This document shows positions 42,883-52,437 of a DNA stretch of 64,000 bases, in pieces. Made by a program: the position numbers and the translations under genes. This DNA comes from Pukyongiella litopenaei (lineage in GTDB: Bacteria; Pseudomonadota; Alphaproteobacteria; Rhodobacterales; Rhodobacteraceae): NCBI RefSeq assembly GCF_003008555.2, contig NZ_CP027665.1, positions 1 to 64,000 on the forward strand. Reading direction: 5' to 3'. Positions within the stretch are counted from its first letter, which is position 1. Every line of letters starts with the position of its first letter. Below the pieces are notes generated by a model that was given only the letters and a program-made list of their open reading frames with translations, was not told the origin of the DNA and ran no database searches.

Positions 42883-45564
42883 TTACCCCGCCGCCTCCGA
42901 GATCTCGGCAACGGGCAGTTCGACCCGGAACGCGCCGCCCGTGCGCGCCGGCAGATAGGAGATATGACCGCCCAGCCGCTGCATGATCTCGCGGCAGATC
43001 GCCAGTCCCAGTCCCGCGCCGCCGGCCTTTTCGCCCCCGGCGCGGACGAATTTCTCGAACACGGTCGCCTGCGTGGGCTGCGGCACCCCGCTGCCATTGT
43101 CGAGGAAATCCACCACCAGCCAGCCGCCGCGCCGGCGCACCGAAACCTCCAGTTGCGGCGATTCGGCATCGCAGTATTTCTGGGCATTGGAAATCAGGTT
43201 GATGAACACCTGCGCCAGCCGGTCGAGATCGGTGTGCAGAAGCGCGGTTTCCCGCGCCGGGTCGCGGATCACCTGCAACCCGTCGCCCGCACCCGCCAGC
43301 GCCGACGCCACCGCGCGATCGAGCACGTCGGCCAGGGTGCCGTCACGCAGGTTCAGATTGACCCGGCCGCTTTCCAGCACCGACAGGTCCAGCAGGTCGT
43401 CCAGCAGCCGTGTCAGGCGCAGCGCCTCGCCGTGGATGATGGCGGCGTAGCGGATCTTGTCCTGCGGCACCAGTTCCTCGGCGTCGCGCAGGATCTCGGA
43501 AAACGCCCGGATCGAGGTCATCGGCGTGCGCAGTTCATGGCTGACCTGGCTGAGAAAGGCGTCTTTCTGTTCCGATATCTGCGTGAGCTTGGCATTCGCT
43601 TCGCGCAGCTGTGCCGCGGTGCGCGCAAGCTCGGCGGATTTCGCCTCGAGCTGGCTGGAATATTCCAGCAGCTGGGCGCTTTCGTCGGCCACCGCCAGCA
43701 GATCCTCGACCGACACCGACGATCCGCCGACGATCTGGCCCACCATCGCGTGGGCCGTCGCCGCGCCCACCGAACCGGCCAGTTCCCGTTCCAGCCGTTC
43801 CAGAAAGGCCGGCGTGGGTTCGGGCAACCGGCCATGCACGCCCTGCAGCGTCGCTTCGCGTTCGAACAGGGCCTGCGCCTCGTCCGCGCCGAGAATGCGT
43901 TGGGACATGATCATCAGGTCTTCGCTCTGGGCCACCGACCCGGTCCAGCCGCGCGGCCCGGTGGAATGATCGAACACGTTGACGAACTGCGCCCCCTGCA
44001 GGCGCTCGAGCGGGCCGGGAAAGCTGGCCAGCGACACCGCGCAGAAGGCGGCGGTGTTGAGCGACAGGCTCCACAATACCGAATGCACCACCGGGTCCAG
44101 CCCGCGCAGGCCGAACAGCGCCTGCGGCCGCAGCCAGGACAGGCCGAACAGGCCATGCTCGATCACGTCCTGCGGCAACAGCCCCTGCCCCAGCGCCGGC
44201 AACAGCAGCGTATAGAGCCACAGCAGGAACCCCACGGTCAGCCCGGCCATCGCCCCGGCGCGGGTGGCCCCGCGCCAGAACAGCCCGCCCATGAGCGCGG
44301 GCAGGATCTGCGAGATACCGGCAAAGGCAATCAGCCCGATCGCGGCCAGCGCCGCCCCGCCCCCGGACATCTGGTAATAGAAATAGCCCAGCGTCAGCAC
44401 CCCGGCGATCGACACCCGTCGCGCCAGCAGCACGACCTCGCGCACATCGCCCGACATCGAAACCCCCGATCCCCGCAGGCTCAGCCAGATCGGCATCACG
44501 ATATGGTTCGAGACCATGGTCGACAGCGCCATTGCCGCCACGATCACCATCGAGGTCGCGGATGAAAACCCGCCCAGGAATGACAGCATCGCCAAGGCGC
44601 CCTGCCCTTCGGACAACGGCACCGTCAGCACGAAGAGATCGGGGTTCGCGCCTGCGGGCATCAGCTCCAACCCCACCGCGGCGATGGGCACCACGAACAG
44701 GCTCATCGCCAGCAGGTAGAGTGGAAAGGCCCAGGCGGCGGTGCGCAGATGCCGTTCGTCGTCATTCTCGACCACCATGACCTGGAACATCCGCGGCAGG
44801 CAGACAAAGGCCGCCCCGGCCAGCAGGGTTATCGTGGTCCAGCGGCTCGCATCCACCTGCCACTGGCCGATGGGCGAGGCGTCGATGCGGTCCATTGCCG
44901 GTCCGATACCGCCCGACAGCCCCCAGACCACGAAAATGCCGACCGCCAGCAGCGCCAGCAGCTTGACCACCGCTTCGAGCGCCACCGCCGTGACCACGCC
45001 GTGGTGGCGTTCGTTGACGTCGAGATTGCGGGTGCCGAACAGGATCGCGAAGACCGCCAGCCCCGCCGCGACCCAGAAGGCGCTGGTCCCCGCGCGATAG
45101 GCCGAGGTCGGATCGGCATCGGCAAAGACGGTGAACGACAGCGTGATCGACTGCAGTTGCAACGCGATATAGGGCGTGACCCCGATCACCGACAGGATCG
45201 TCACGCAGACGCCCAGCGTGTTCGATTTGCCGTATCGCGAGGAAATCAGGTCGGCGATCGACGTGATGCGCTGCGACCGCCCCACGCGCACCAGCTTGCG
45301 CAACCCCCACCACCAGCCAACCATGACCAGCGTCGGCCCGAGATAGATGGTGGCGAATTCCAGCCCCGACCGCGCCGCATAGCCCACCGCGCCATAGAAG
45401 GTCCAGGCGGTGCAGTAGATCGACAGTGACAGGGTGTAGATCACCGGCGAACGCAACCACGCGGCCCGCCCCCGCGCGGCCATGCGGTCAGCGGCAAAGG
45501 CGACCAGGAACAGCAGCGCCACATAGCTCAGGCAAACGGCGATCAGGAGATTGAGCGAGGTCAT
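42883..45564 (-). CDS. Sodium/solute symporter-histidine kinase hybrid (CrbS-like)
   Basis: An 893-aa membrane sensor kinase. The N-terminal roughly 550 residues form a sodium:solute symporter (PutP/SSS) domain with about 13 helices (for example ITSIADLISSRYGKS and FAGISQILPALMGGLFWRGA), followed by a coiled region, a HisKA domain with phospho-accepting H676 (LSQVSHELRTPMTS) and an HATPase domain (VFINLISNAQKYCD, GAGLGLAICREIMQRLGG). This is the architecture of CrbS, which governs acetate use in Vibrio and Pseudomonas. Its start overlaps a small membrane protein gene and a receiver gene lies just upstream. Confidence 0.93.
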   Translation of the reverse strand: MTSLNLLIAVCLSYVALLFLVAFAADRMAARGRAAWLRSPVIYTLSLSIYCTAWTFYGAVGYAARSGLEFATIYLGPTLVMVGWWWGLRKLVRVGRSQRITSIADLISSRYGKSNTLGVCVTILSVIGVTPYIALQLQSITLSFTVFADADPTSAYRAGTSAFWVAAGLAVFAILFGTRNLDVNERHHGVVTAVALEAVVKLLALLAVGIFVVWGLSGGIGPAMDRIDASPIGQWQVDASRWTTITLLAGAAFVCLPRMFQVMVVENDDERHLRTAAWAFPLYLLAMSLFVVPIAAVGLELMPAGANPDLFVLTVPLSEGQGALAMLSFLGGFSSATSMVIVAAMALSTMVSNHIVMPIWLSLRGSGVSMSGDVREVVLLARRVSIAGVLTLGYFYYQMSGGGAALAAIGLIAFAGISQILPALMGGLFWRGATRAGAMAGLTVGFLLWLYTLLLPALGQGLLPQDVIEHGLFGLSWLRPQALFGLRGLDPVVHSVLWSLSLNTAAFCAVSLASFPGPLERLQGAQFVNVFDHSTGPRGWTGSVAQSEDLMIMSQRILGADEAQALFEREATLQGVHGRLPEPTPAFLERLERELAGSVGAATAHAMVGQIVGGSSVSVEDLLAVADESAQLLEYSSQLEAKSAELARTAAQLREANAKLTQISEQKDAFLSQVSHELRTPMTSIRAFSEILRDAEELVPQDKIRYAAIIHGEALRLTRLLDDLLDLSVLESGRVNLNLRDGTLADVLDRAVASALAGAGDGLQVIRDPARETALLHTDLDRLAQVFINLISNAQKYCDAESPQLEVSVRRRGGWLVVDFLDNGSGVPQPTQATVFEKFVRAGGEKAGGAGLGLAICREIMQRLGGHISYLPARTGGAFRVELPVAEISEAAG

Positions 45565-45917
45565 TCCAGCCCGTCCCCGCGCGCGGCCGGCGGTTCGGAC
45601 TGCCCCCAGCGCCGGACCGCCAGCCCGAACAGGCCCACCGCGACGATCAGCCCGGCCCAGATCGCAAAGACATAGACGATGGCATCGGACATCCGCACCG
45701 GATCATCCGCGCCAGCCGGCTGACCGGCGCGCGGCCAGAGCAGCGGCAGCAGGAACAGCAGCGCGCCCGCCAGCGGCAACAGCCGCGCCGCGTCGCGCAA
45801 CCGGCGGCTGCGATAGTTCTGGCGTTCGAGAAAGACCGGCGGCGGCCCCTGCGCCACGGTCTGCGGGTCACCGGGCCGATATCCGGGCGGCGTGCGATCT
45901 GGGCCCGGCCTGGCCAT
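45561..45917 (-). CDS. Small membrane protein in the symporter-kinase operon
   Basis: A 118-aa protein with a proline-rich N-terminus (ARPGPDRTPPGYRPGDPQ) and two transmembrane helices (AARLLPLAGALLFLLPLLW and AIVYVFAIWAGLIVAVGLFG). It overlaps the kinase start by four bases and follows the receiver gene after three bases, so it is part of the same operon. Similar small proteins accompany symporter-kinases in other Rhodobacterales and may help fold or regulate the kinase; that is inference. Confidence 0.8.
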   Translation of the reverse strand: MARPGPDRTPPGYRPGDPQTVAQGPPPVFLERQNYRSRRLRDAARLLPLAGALLFLLPLLWPRAGQPAGADDPVRMSDAIVYVFAIWAGLIVAVGLFGLAVRRWGQSEPPAARGDGLE

Positions 45918-45920
45918 GCC

Positions 45921-46301
45921 CTAGGGCCGTGACGCCTGCGCCAGCAGATCCCGCACCGCCGTCAGCACCTCGGCGTTCGAAAACGGCTTGGTCATGAACC
46001 GGCTGACGCCCGCGCGTTCGGCCAGTTCGCGGTCGCGGGTCTGCCCGCGCGCGGTCAGCATCAGCACCGGCAGCCGTTCAAAGCCGGGCCGGTCGCGCAG
46101 GTCGCGCAGGATATCCATGCCGCTGCGGCCGGGCAGCATCAGGTCGAGGATCACGAGATCGGGCTGCGCCGCCTCGATCACCTCGACCACGTCGGTGCCG
46201 TCGGCATGGCTGTCCACATGCCAGCCGTCGCGCGTCAACAGGAACCGGATTGCCTCGACGATGTTCGGCTCGTCTTCGACCAGCAGCACGCGCCGGCTCA
46301 T
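45921..46301 (-). CDS. Stand-alone response regulator receiver
   Basis: A 126-aa single-domain receiver. The acidic pocket (VEDEP), the phospho-accepting D53 (VILDLMLPG) and K105 (RFMTKPF) are all present, but there is no output domain. It is the first gene of the operon with the small membrane protein and the symporter-kinase, its likely phosphodonor. A receiver of CheY size suggests output by protein-protein contact rather than DNA binding. CrbR, the usual partner of CrbS, has a DNA-binding domain, so this arrangement differs. Confidence 0.93.
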   Translation of the reverse strand: MSRRVLLVEDEPNIVEAIRFLLTRDGWHVDSHADGTDVVEVIEAAQPDLVILDLMLPGRSGMDILRDLRDRPGFERLPVLMLTARGQTRDRELAERAGVSRFMTKPFSNAEVLTAVRDLLAQASRP

Positions 46302-46416
46302 GGCTTGTCTGCCTTCATGCCTGTCCGTCCTCCCCTACGGATCTGCCACTCTCGCAGCCCTCTGCGGGGCGCGCAAGCGTGGTTTGGATCGATTTTGCGC
46401 CGCGGAGGCGAATCTG

Positions 46417-47733
46417 TCAAAACCCTTCGCCCAGAATCGATGGCTCGCGCCGGGCCCTGCAGGCGGGTCGCGGGCAGACCCGGCACGAGCTTCCGACCGG
46501 CTGCACCTCGTCGGGCTGCACCTCGTCGGGCAACGGAAGGATGAGCATGACCGACCGGTATACCGGATCACGGCCGAACCCGGTCGCGCCATGCGGTTCG
46601 GCGACGGCCATGCAGTCGAACCGCGCCGCGGACCGGCCAAGCTGCGACACCGCCCGGCGCACGGGAACCATGGGCCGGTTGAGGGCCACGAACAATGGCC
46701 ACAGCGGACAGGAGGCGCCAAAGCGCGGCAGCGCGAACCCGGTCACCGGCTTGCGGAACAGGATGCTGCCCGAGGCATCGCACACCACCAGCCCGGCCTC
46801 CTGCGGCATCAGGTCCCGCGGCAGCGCCGCCAGCCGCCGGAACACCGCCGGCAGCGCGGCGGAAAACGCACGCTGCAGCGCCACCGGGTCCGGCCCGAAC
46901 CGCGCCAACGCCCGGCGCAGCGCGCCCAGCGGCATCAGGGCGGCGTCGGCGGCATATTGCACCAGCGCATCATGCGCGATCGCGCGGGCCGCCTCGGTCG
47001 CCAGTTCCGGCGCCGAACGGGCCAGCCGCTCGGGGTTGTCGCGCCCGTTCTCGAGGGCCGGAAAATGATAGTCATGCGCGGCAAAGAAGGCCTCGGCCTC
47101 TTCCTGCGGCATTCCGCGTTTCTCGCTGCTGACCTCGCTGTCGTCGAGAAAGCGCATCAACGTCTTCGAGCTTTCTGCCAGCCGCTCGGCATCCTGGTTG
47201 ATGTTGCGATGGAACCGGTCGCGCCATTCGGCGTCGATATCCCCCGGCTCGGCGAGGATCGCGGCGGTGGACCGGATCGCGGCGGCGGTCGAAAGCACCT
47301 CGTGCAGCGACGCCGCCAGTTGCGGATCATGGGTGAGCCGGTCCGACAGCGTTTCCACCGTGCGTTCCAGCGCGGCGATATGGCGCTGGTGATGGGCCAG
47401 CACCCCGGCCCAGGCCGGAAAGCGCCCGGCAAACTCGTCGGCGCGGGCAATCTCGTCACCGCTGGTATTCGCATCGGCCGCCGCCTCGCGTAGCGACGCG
47501 ATCAATGCCGCCTCGGCGCCTTCAGTCAGCATCGACGGCTCGACCCCCAGCTGCGCGGCAATGTCCACCAAGAGCTTGCCGCCGATCCGGCGCCGGTTGT
47601 GTTCGATCAGGTTGAGATAGGACGGCGAGATCCCCACCAGCCGCGCCAGTTCGGCCTGGCGCAGCCCGGTCACGGCGCGGCGTTCGCGAATTCGGCTGCC
47701 AGTCAGCGTGTCCCGCGCGGTATCCCGGCCCAT
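46417..47733 (-). CDS. RamB/ScfR-like XRE regulator (short-chain fatty acid regulator family)
   Basis: A 438-aa regulator with an N-terminal HTH (VTGLRQAELARLVGISPSYL, NLIEHNRRRIGG), a middle helical region, and a C-terminal domain ending in a cysteine cluster (SSCRVCPRPAC). Homologues such as RamB control acetate and propionate genes. Near the C-terminus is a tandem DEVQPDEVQP, encoded by two consecutive copies of a 15-base unit. It is upstream of, and on the same strand as, the receiver-kinase genes, and divergent from a Liv-type importer whose promoter region it shares. Confidence 0.88.
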   Translation of the reverse strand: MGRDTARDTLTGSRIRERRAVTGLRQAELARLVGISPSYLNLIEHNRRRIGGKLLVDIAAQLGVEPSMLTEGAEAALIASLREAAADANTSGDEIARADEFAGRFPAWAGVLAHHQRHIAALERTVETLSDRLTHDPQLAASLHEVLSTAAAIRSTAAILAEPGDIDAEWRDRFHRNINQDAERLAESSKTLMRFLDDSEVSSEKRGMPQEEAEAFFAAHDYHFPALENGRDNPERLARSAPELATEAARAIAHDALVQYAADAALMPLGALRRALARFGPDPVALQRAFSAALPAVFRRLAALPRDLMPQEAGLVVCDASGSILFRKPVTGFALPRFGASCPLWPLFVALNRPMVPVRRAVSQLGRSAARFDCMAVAEPHGATGFGRDPVYRSVMLILPLPDEVQPDEVQPVGSSCRVCPRPACRARREPSILGEGF

Positions 47734-47792
47734 GCGCCGCCTGTCCTTTCCGGTTTCATTTCAACGGCTTTCTGCGCCGCGACATAAGGTTC

Positions 47793-47874
47793 TTTACATC
47801 TTCTTTTGGCTATCTGTTCAGTTATTTACAAAATTATCGTGACATTCAAGGGGTTTGTTGCGCGATTTTACAAA
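47793..47874. promoter_or_regulatory. TTTACA repeats in the RamB/importer divergent promoter
   Basis: TTTACAAA occurs at 47825-47832 and again at 47867-47874, 42 bases (about four helical turns) apart, with TTTACA also at 47793-47798. All are on the plus strand in a notably AT-rich stretch between the RamB-like gene and the Liv importer. They are candidate sites for the RamB-like protein. Confidence 0.4.
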
Positions 47875-47961
47875 GCTCCACCATAGTAAACCTGCACATA
47901 TGCGTGCCCGACCGGGAAGGATGACAACTGCTCGGTCGTTCCAACGGAACGGGAGGAATAC

Positions 47962-49308
47962 ATGTCCAAATCTGATGTCACACGTCGCGGCGTGCTGAAA
48001 TCCGGTGCCGTCGCGGGCGCCGGCGTGGCGCTGCCGACGATCTTTACCGCATCGTCCGCCTCGGCCTACATGAACGAACCGACCGGGGGATCGGTGACGC
48101 TGGGCTTCAACGTGCCGCAGACCGGCCCCTATGCCGACGAAGGCGCCGACGAGCTGCGCGCCTATGAACTGGCGGTCGAGCATCTCAATGGCGGGGGCGA
48201 TGGCGGGATGCTGTCCACCTTCAGCTCCAAGGAACTCGACGGCACCGGCATCCTCGGCAAGAAGGTCGAATACGTCACCGGCGACACCCAGACCAAATCC
48301 GACGCCGCGCGCGCCTCGGCCAAGTCGATGATCGAGAAGGACGGTGCGATCATGATCACCGGCGGCTCGTCCTCGGGCGTGGCGGTCGCGGTCCAGGGTC
48401 TCTGCCAGGAGGCGGGCGTGATCTTCATGGCCGGGCTGACCCATTCCAACGACACCACCGGCAAGGACAAGAAGGCCAACGGGTTCCGCCATTTCTTCAA
48501 CGCCTACATGTCGGCCGCGGCGCTGGCGCCGGTGCTCGAGAACCTCTATGGCAGCGACCGCAAGGCCTATCACCTGACCGCCGACTACACCTGGGGCTGG
48601 ACCCAGGAAGAATCGATCGCGGCGGCCACCGAGGCGATGGGCTGGGAGACCATCGAGAAGGTCAAGACGCCGCTGGCGGCAACCGATTTCTCGTCCTACA
48701 TCGCGCCGGTCCTGAACTCGGGCGCCGATGTGCTGATCCTGAACCACTATGGCGGCAACATGGTCAACTCGCTGACCAACGCGGTGCAGTTCGGGTTGCG
48801 CGAAAAGCAGGTGAACGGCAAGAATTTCGAGATCGTCGTGCCCCTCTATTCGCGCCTGATGGCCAAGGGCGCCGGCGAGAACGTCAAGGGCATCGTCGGG
48901 TCGACCAACTGGCACTGGTCGCTGCAGGACGACGCCTCGAAGGCGTTCGTGAAATCCTTCGGCACCAAATACGGCTTCCCGCCCAGCCAGGCGGCCCATA
49001 CCTGCTATGTGCAGACGCTGCTCTATGCGGATGCGGTCACCCGCGCCAAGTCGTTCAACCCCTGCGATGTCGCCGCCGCGCTGGAAGGCTTCGAGTTCGA
49101 CGGGCTGGGCAACGGGCCGACGCTCTACCGCGCCGAGGATCACCAGTGCTTCAAGGACGTTCTGGTGGTGCGCGGCAAGGAGAACCCGACCAGCGAATTC
49201 GACCTGCTCGAAGTGGTCGAGATCACCCCGGCCGCCCAGGTCACCTATCCGCCCGATCACCCGATGTTCGCCGGCGGCCAGCTGGGTGAATGCAACCCGG
49301 GCGCCTGA
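47962..49308 (+). CDS. ABC transporter substrate-binding protein (Liv/branched-chain type)
   Basis: A 448-aa exported binding protein of the type I Leu/Ile/Val family (periplasmic-binding-protein-like I fold). A Tat-type signal (VTRRGVLKSGAVAGAGVALP) precedes the mature start. The sequence has GGSVTLGFNVPQTGPYADEG and the amide-type ITGGSSSGVAVAVQGLCQEA. Similar proteins serve branched-chain amino acids, urea, short-chain amides or carboxylates; the ligand cannot be read. It is divergent from the RamB-like gene and precedes livHMGF-type genes, with a stem-loop between it and the first permease. Confidence 0.9.
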   Translation: MSKSDVTRRGVLKSGAVAGAGVALPTIFTASSASAYMNEPTGGSVTLGFNVPQTGPYADEGADELRAYELAVEHLNGGGDGGMLSTFSSKELDGTGILGKKVEYVTGDTQTKSDAARASAKSMIEKDGAIMITGGSSSGVAVAVQGLCQEAGVIFMAGLTHSNDTTGKDKKANGFRHFFNAYMSAAALAPVLENLYGSDRKAYHLTADYTWGWTQEESIAAATEAMGWETIEKVKTPLAATDFSSYIAPVLNSGADVLILNHYGGNMVNSLTNAVQFGLREKQVNGKNFEIVVPLYSRLMAKGAGENVKGIVGSTNWHWSLQDDASKAFVKSFGTKYGFPPSQAAHTCYVQTLLYADAVTRAKSFNPCDVAAALEGFEFDGLGNGPTLYRAEDHQCFKDVLVVRGKENPTSEFDLLEVVEITPAAQVTYPPDHPMFAGGQLGECNPGA

Positions 49309-49325
49309 TCCGCCAGGACCAAATC

Positions 49326-49354
49326 CCGGCCGCGCGGCACGACTGCGCGGCCGG
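49326..49354 (+). other. Stem-loop after the Liv-type binding-protein gene
   Basis: CCGGCCGCGC (49326-49335) pairs perfectly with GCGCGGCCGG (49345-49354) around a 9-base loop. It starts 18 bases after the binding-protein stop and 63 before the LivH-like gene. No T-run, so it more likely protects the 3' end of the abundant binding-protein mRNA than terminates transcription. Confidence 0.6.
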
Positions 49355-49416
49355 ATCCGGCACTGCCGGGCAACCGCGCTGAAAAAAACGCACGGACTTC
49401 CAAAGGGTGGGAACCA

Positions 49417-50448
49417 ATGGACGCATTTCTACTGCAAATCCTGAACGGGCTCGACAAGGGGTCGGCCTATGCGCTGATCGCGCTGGGACTGACGCTGATC
49501 TTCGGCACGCTGGGGGTGGTCAACTTTGCCCACGGGGCGCTGTTCATGATCGGCGCCTTCTGCGCCGTGACGCTGCAACGCATACTGAACCTGAGTTTTG
49601 AAACCGTCGACGAAACCCAGAAGGATTTCCTGGGCAACGCGCTGAAGGTCAAGACCCCCTATGTCGAGGCCTGGTTCGGCCCCGAAACCGGCGCCGCGAT
49701 CATCGACTGGTCGGTGCCGCTGGCGATCCTGTTCGCCATCCCGATCATGCTGGCCGTCGGCTTCATCATGGAGCGGGGGCTGATCAAGCATTTCTACAAG
49801 CGCGAACATGCCGACCAGATCCTGGTGACCTTCGGGCTGGCCATCGTGCTGCAGGAAGTGATCAAGTATTTCTTTGGCGCCAACCCGATCCAGACCCCGC
49901 CGCCCGACGCGCTGCGCGGCTCGGTCGACCTGGGCGTGATGATCGGGTTCGAGGTGAACGCCATCATCTATCCGATCTGGCGGCTGATCTATTTCCTGTT
50001 CGCCTCGCTGATCATCGCCGCCGTGTTCGCCTTTCTCCAGTTCACCACCTTCGGCATGGTGGTCCGCGCCGGCATGGCCGACCGCGAAACCGTCGGGCTG
50101 CTGGGCATCAATATCGACCGGCGGTTCACCATCATGTTCGGCATCGCCGCCGCCGTGGCGGGGCTGGCCGGGGTGATGTACGGGCCGCTCAACCCGCCCA
50201 ACTATCACATGGGGATGGATTTCCTGGTGCTGTCCTTCGTGGTGGTCGTTGTGGGCGGCATGGGGTCTCTGCCCGGCGCGGTGCTGGCCGGGTTCCTGCT
50301 GGGCATTCTCGAAAGCTTCGCCTCGACCAGCTGGGCCACGACGACGATCCCGGGCATCAACCAGATCATCATCTACCTGGTCGCGATCATCATTCTGCTC
50401 ACCCGCCCACGGGGCCTGATGGGCCGCAAGGGCGTGATGGAGGAATAG
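49417..50448 (+). CDS. LivH-type ABC transporter permease
   Basis: A 343-aa permease with the family opening LLQILNGLDKGSAYALIALG and FGTLGVVNFAHGALFMIGAF, and about eight helices. A hydrophilic insertion near residue 60 (FETVDETQKDFLGN) is longer than in LivH of E. coli. Second gene of the importer; livM-like follows three bases later. Confidence 0.93.
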   Translation: MDAFLLQILNGLDKGSAYALIALGLTLIFGTLGVVNFAHGALFMIGAFCAVTLQRILNLSFETVDETQKDFLGNALKVKTPYVEAWFGPETGAAIIDWSVPLAILFAIPIMLAVGFIMERGLIKHFYKREHADQILVTFGLAIVLQEVIKYFFGANPIQTPPPDALRGSVDLGVMIGFEVNAIIYPIWRLIYFLFASLIIAAVFAFLQFTTFGMVVRAGMADRETVGLLGINIDRRFTIMFGIAAAVAGLAGVMYGPLNPPNYHMGMDFLVLSFVVVVVGGMGSLPGAVLAGFLLGILESFASTSWATTTIPGINQIIIYLVAIIILLTRPRGLMGRKGVMEE

Positions 50449-50451
50449 GAC

Positions 50452-51657
50452 ATGCTGGGACTGGACAAGAAAGACACGACCCTGCTGGCAGTGGTGGCGG
50501 TTCTCACCCTGCTCGCCCCCTTCATCCTGAACCCGTTTCCCGCCGGCAGCGCCATGGCACAGTTCAACGCCGGCTATCCGGACCTGATGCAGCGGTTCGT
50601 GATCTTCGGGATCTTCGCCCTCGGCTTCAACATCCTGTTCGGCCTGACCGGGTATCTGAGCTTCGGCCATGCCGCGTTTCTCGGCGTGGGCTCCTATTCG
50701 GCGGTGTGGATCTTCAAGCTGCTCACCTACAACGTGATCCCGGCCATTGCGCTGGCCGTGGTGATCGCGGGCCTGTTTTCACTGTTCATCGGCTATATCA
50801 GCCTGCGGCGGTCGGGGATCTATTTCTCGATCCTGACGCTGGCCTTTGCGCAGATGTCCTTTGCGCTGGCCTATTCGGTGCTGTCGAACCCGAAATTCAA
50901 CCTGACCAACGGCGAAACCGGGTTGCAGGTCTATGCCGACGACCCGCAATGGCTGCACCGGGACGGGCTGCCCGAACTGCCGCACCTGTTCGGCCTGTCG
51001 ATGCGGTCGACCTACACGCTGGACCTGGGCGCGTGGAGCTTCGATTTCAACGCGGGCTATTACCTGTGCGCGGCGATCCTGATGGTGGTGTTCTACCTGG
51101 CGATCCGCATCTTCCGGTCGCCGTTCGGGATGATGCTGCGCGCGGTGAAATCGAACCAGCAGCGGATGAACTATACCGGCCTGAACGCGCGGCCCTACAC
51201 TCTGGCGGCCTTCGTGATCTCGGGCATGTATGCCGGGCTGGCCGGCGGGCTGATGGCGGCGATGGACCCGCTGGCGGGCGCCGAACGGATGCAGTGGACG
51301 GCCAGCGGCGAAGTGGTGCTGATGACCATTCTCGGCGGCACCGGCACCCTGATCGGGCCGGTCCTGGGCGCGGGCTTCATCAAGTATTTCGAGAACATCT
51401 TCTCGAAGATCAACGACAACGTCCTGCATCAGTGGTTCGCCTTCCTGCCCGACGGGATGGAGGATTTCATGGTCTTCATCGTGCATCCATTCATCGGCAA
51501 GGGCTGGCACCTGACCCTGGGCATCCTGTTCATGCTGGTGGTGATCTTCCTGCCCGGCGGGCTGGTCGAGGGGGGCCAGCGCATCAGCGCCTGGCTGCGC
51601 GGCGGCCGGGCCCGGCGTGAGCGCCGCGCGGCGAACAAGACCGAACCGGCCGAGTAA
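50452..51657 (+). CDS. LivM-type ABC transporter permease
   Basis: A 401-aa permease; the core has LNFGH-like [20 protein letters not shown] and a coupling loop [20 protein letters not shown]. The C-terminal 40 residues are basic and cytoplasmic ([14 protein letters not shown]). Third gene of the importer, followed by the two ATPases after 12 bases. Confidence 0.93.
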   Translation: MLGLDKKDTTLLAVVAVLTLLAPFILNPFPAGSAMAQFNAGYPDLMQRFVIFGIFALGFNILFGLTGYLSFGHAAFLGVGSYSAVWIFKLLTYNVIPAIALAVVIAGLFSLFIGYISLRRSGIYFSILTLAFAQMSFALAYSVLSNPKFNLTNGETGLQVYADDPQWLHRDGLPELPHLFGLSMRSTYTLDLGAWSFDFNAGYYLCAAILMVVFYLAIRIFRSPFGMMLRAVKSNQQRMNYTGLNARPYTLAAFVISGMYAGLAGGLMAAMDPLAGAERMQWTASGEVVLMTILGGTGTLIGPVLGAGFIKYFENIFSKINDNVLHQWFAFLPDGMEDFMVFIVHPFIGKGWHLTLGILFMLVVIFLPGGLVEGGQRISAWLRGGRARRERRAANKTEPAE

Positions 51658-51669
51658 GGAGACGCGGAT

Positions 51670-52425
51670 ATGGGTATTCTCGAAGTCAAGAACGTCTCGA
51701 AGAACTTCGGCGGTCTCAAGGCGCTGTCGGACGTGAACCTGAGCGTCGCGGAAAACACCGTGCACGCGATCATCGGGCCGAACGGCGCGGGCAAGTCGAC
51801 CCTGCTGAACTGCCTGGTGGGCAAGCTGATCCCCGACACCGGCAGCGTCATGTTCGACGGCCAGTCGGTGCTGGGGCGTCACCCCTATGAGATCAACCAG
51901 ATGGGGATCAGCCGGGTATTCCAGACCCCCGAGATCTTTGGTGATCTCACGGTGCTGGAAAACATGATGATCCCCTGTTTCGCCAAGCGTGACGGCGCGT
52001 TCGAGATGAACGCGCTCGCCCCGGTCGGCAAACAGCGCGACATCGTCGACCGGGCCGAACACATGCTGGACGACATGAACATGTCGGACAAGCGCCACAT
52101 GCACGCCGCGGCGCTGTCGCGCGGCGACAAGCGGCGGCTGGAGATCGGCATGTGCCTGAGCCAGGAACCCCGCCTGCTGCTGCTGGACGAACCCACCGCC
52201 GGCATGGCGCGGGCGGATACCAACAACACCATCGACCTGCTCAAGGAAATCAAGGAAGACCGCGACATCACCATCGCGATCATCGAACATGACATGCATG
52301 TCGTGTTCAGCCTGGCCGAGCGGATCACGGTGCTGGCGCAGGGCACGCCGCTGGTCGAGGACACGCCGGAAAACATCAAGGGGCACCCGAAGGTGCGCGA
52401 AGCCTATCTGGGCGAGTCGGCGTAA
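51670..52425 (+). CDS. LivG-type ABC transporter ATP-binding protein
   Basis: A 251-aa ATPase with Walker A GPNGAGKS, Walker B LLLLDEPTAGM and the LivG/UrtD-type signature LSRGDKRRLEIGMCL in place of the usual LSGGQ. The H-loop is IIEHDMHVVFSLAERI. It follows the permease genes and precedes its partner LivF-type ATPase by 12 bases. Confidence 0.93.
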   Translation: MGILEVKNVSKNFGGLKALSDVNLSVAENTVHAIIGPNGAGKSTLLNCLVGKLIPDTGSVMFDGQSVLGRHPYEINQMGISRVFQTPEIFGDLTVLENMMIPCFAKRDGAFEMNALAPVGKQRDIVDRAEHMLDDMNMSDKRHMHAAALSRGDKRRLEIGMCLSQEPRLLLLDEPTAGMARADTNNTIDLLKEIKEDRDITIAIIEHDMHVVFSLAERITVLAQGTPLVEDTPENIKGHPKVREAYLGESA

Positions 52426-52437
52426 GGGAGAGGATCA

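Noticed and set aside
42826-44565. A 579-codon plus-strand frame antisense to the symporter-kinase
   Set aside because: It shows only histidine-, arginine- and glutamine-rich antisense composition, while the minus strand has full HisKA and HATPase motifs.
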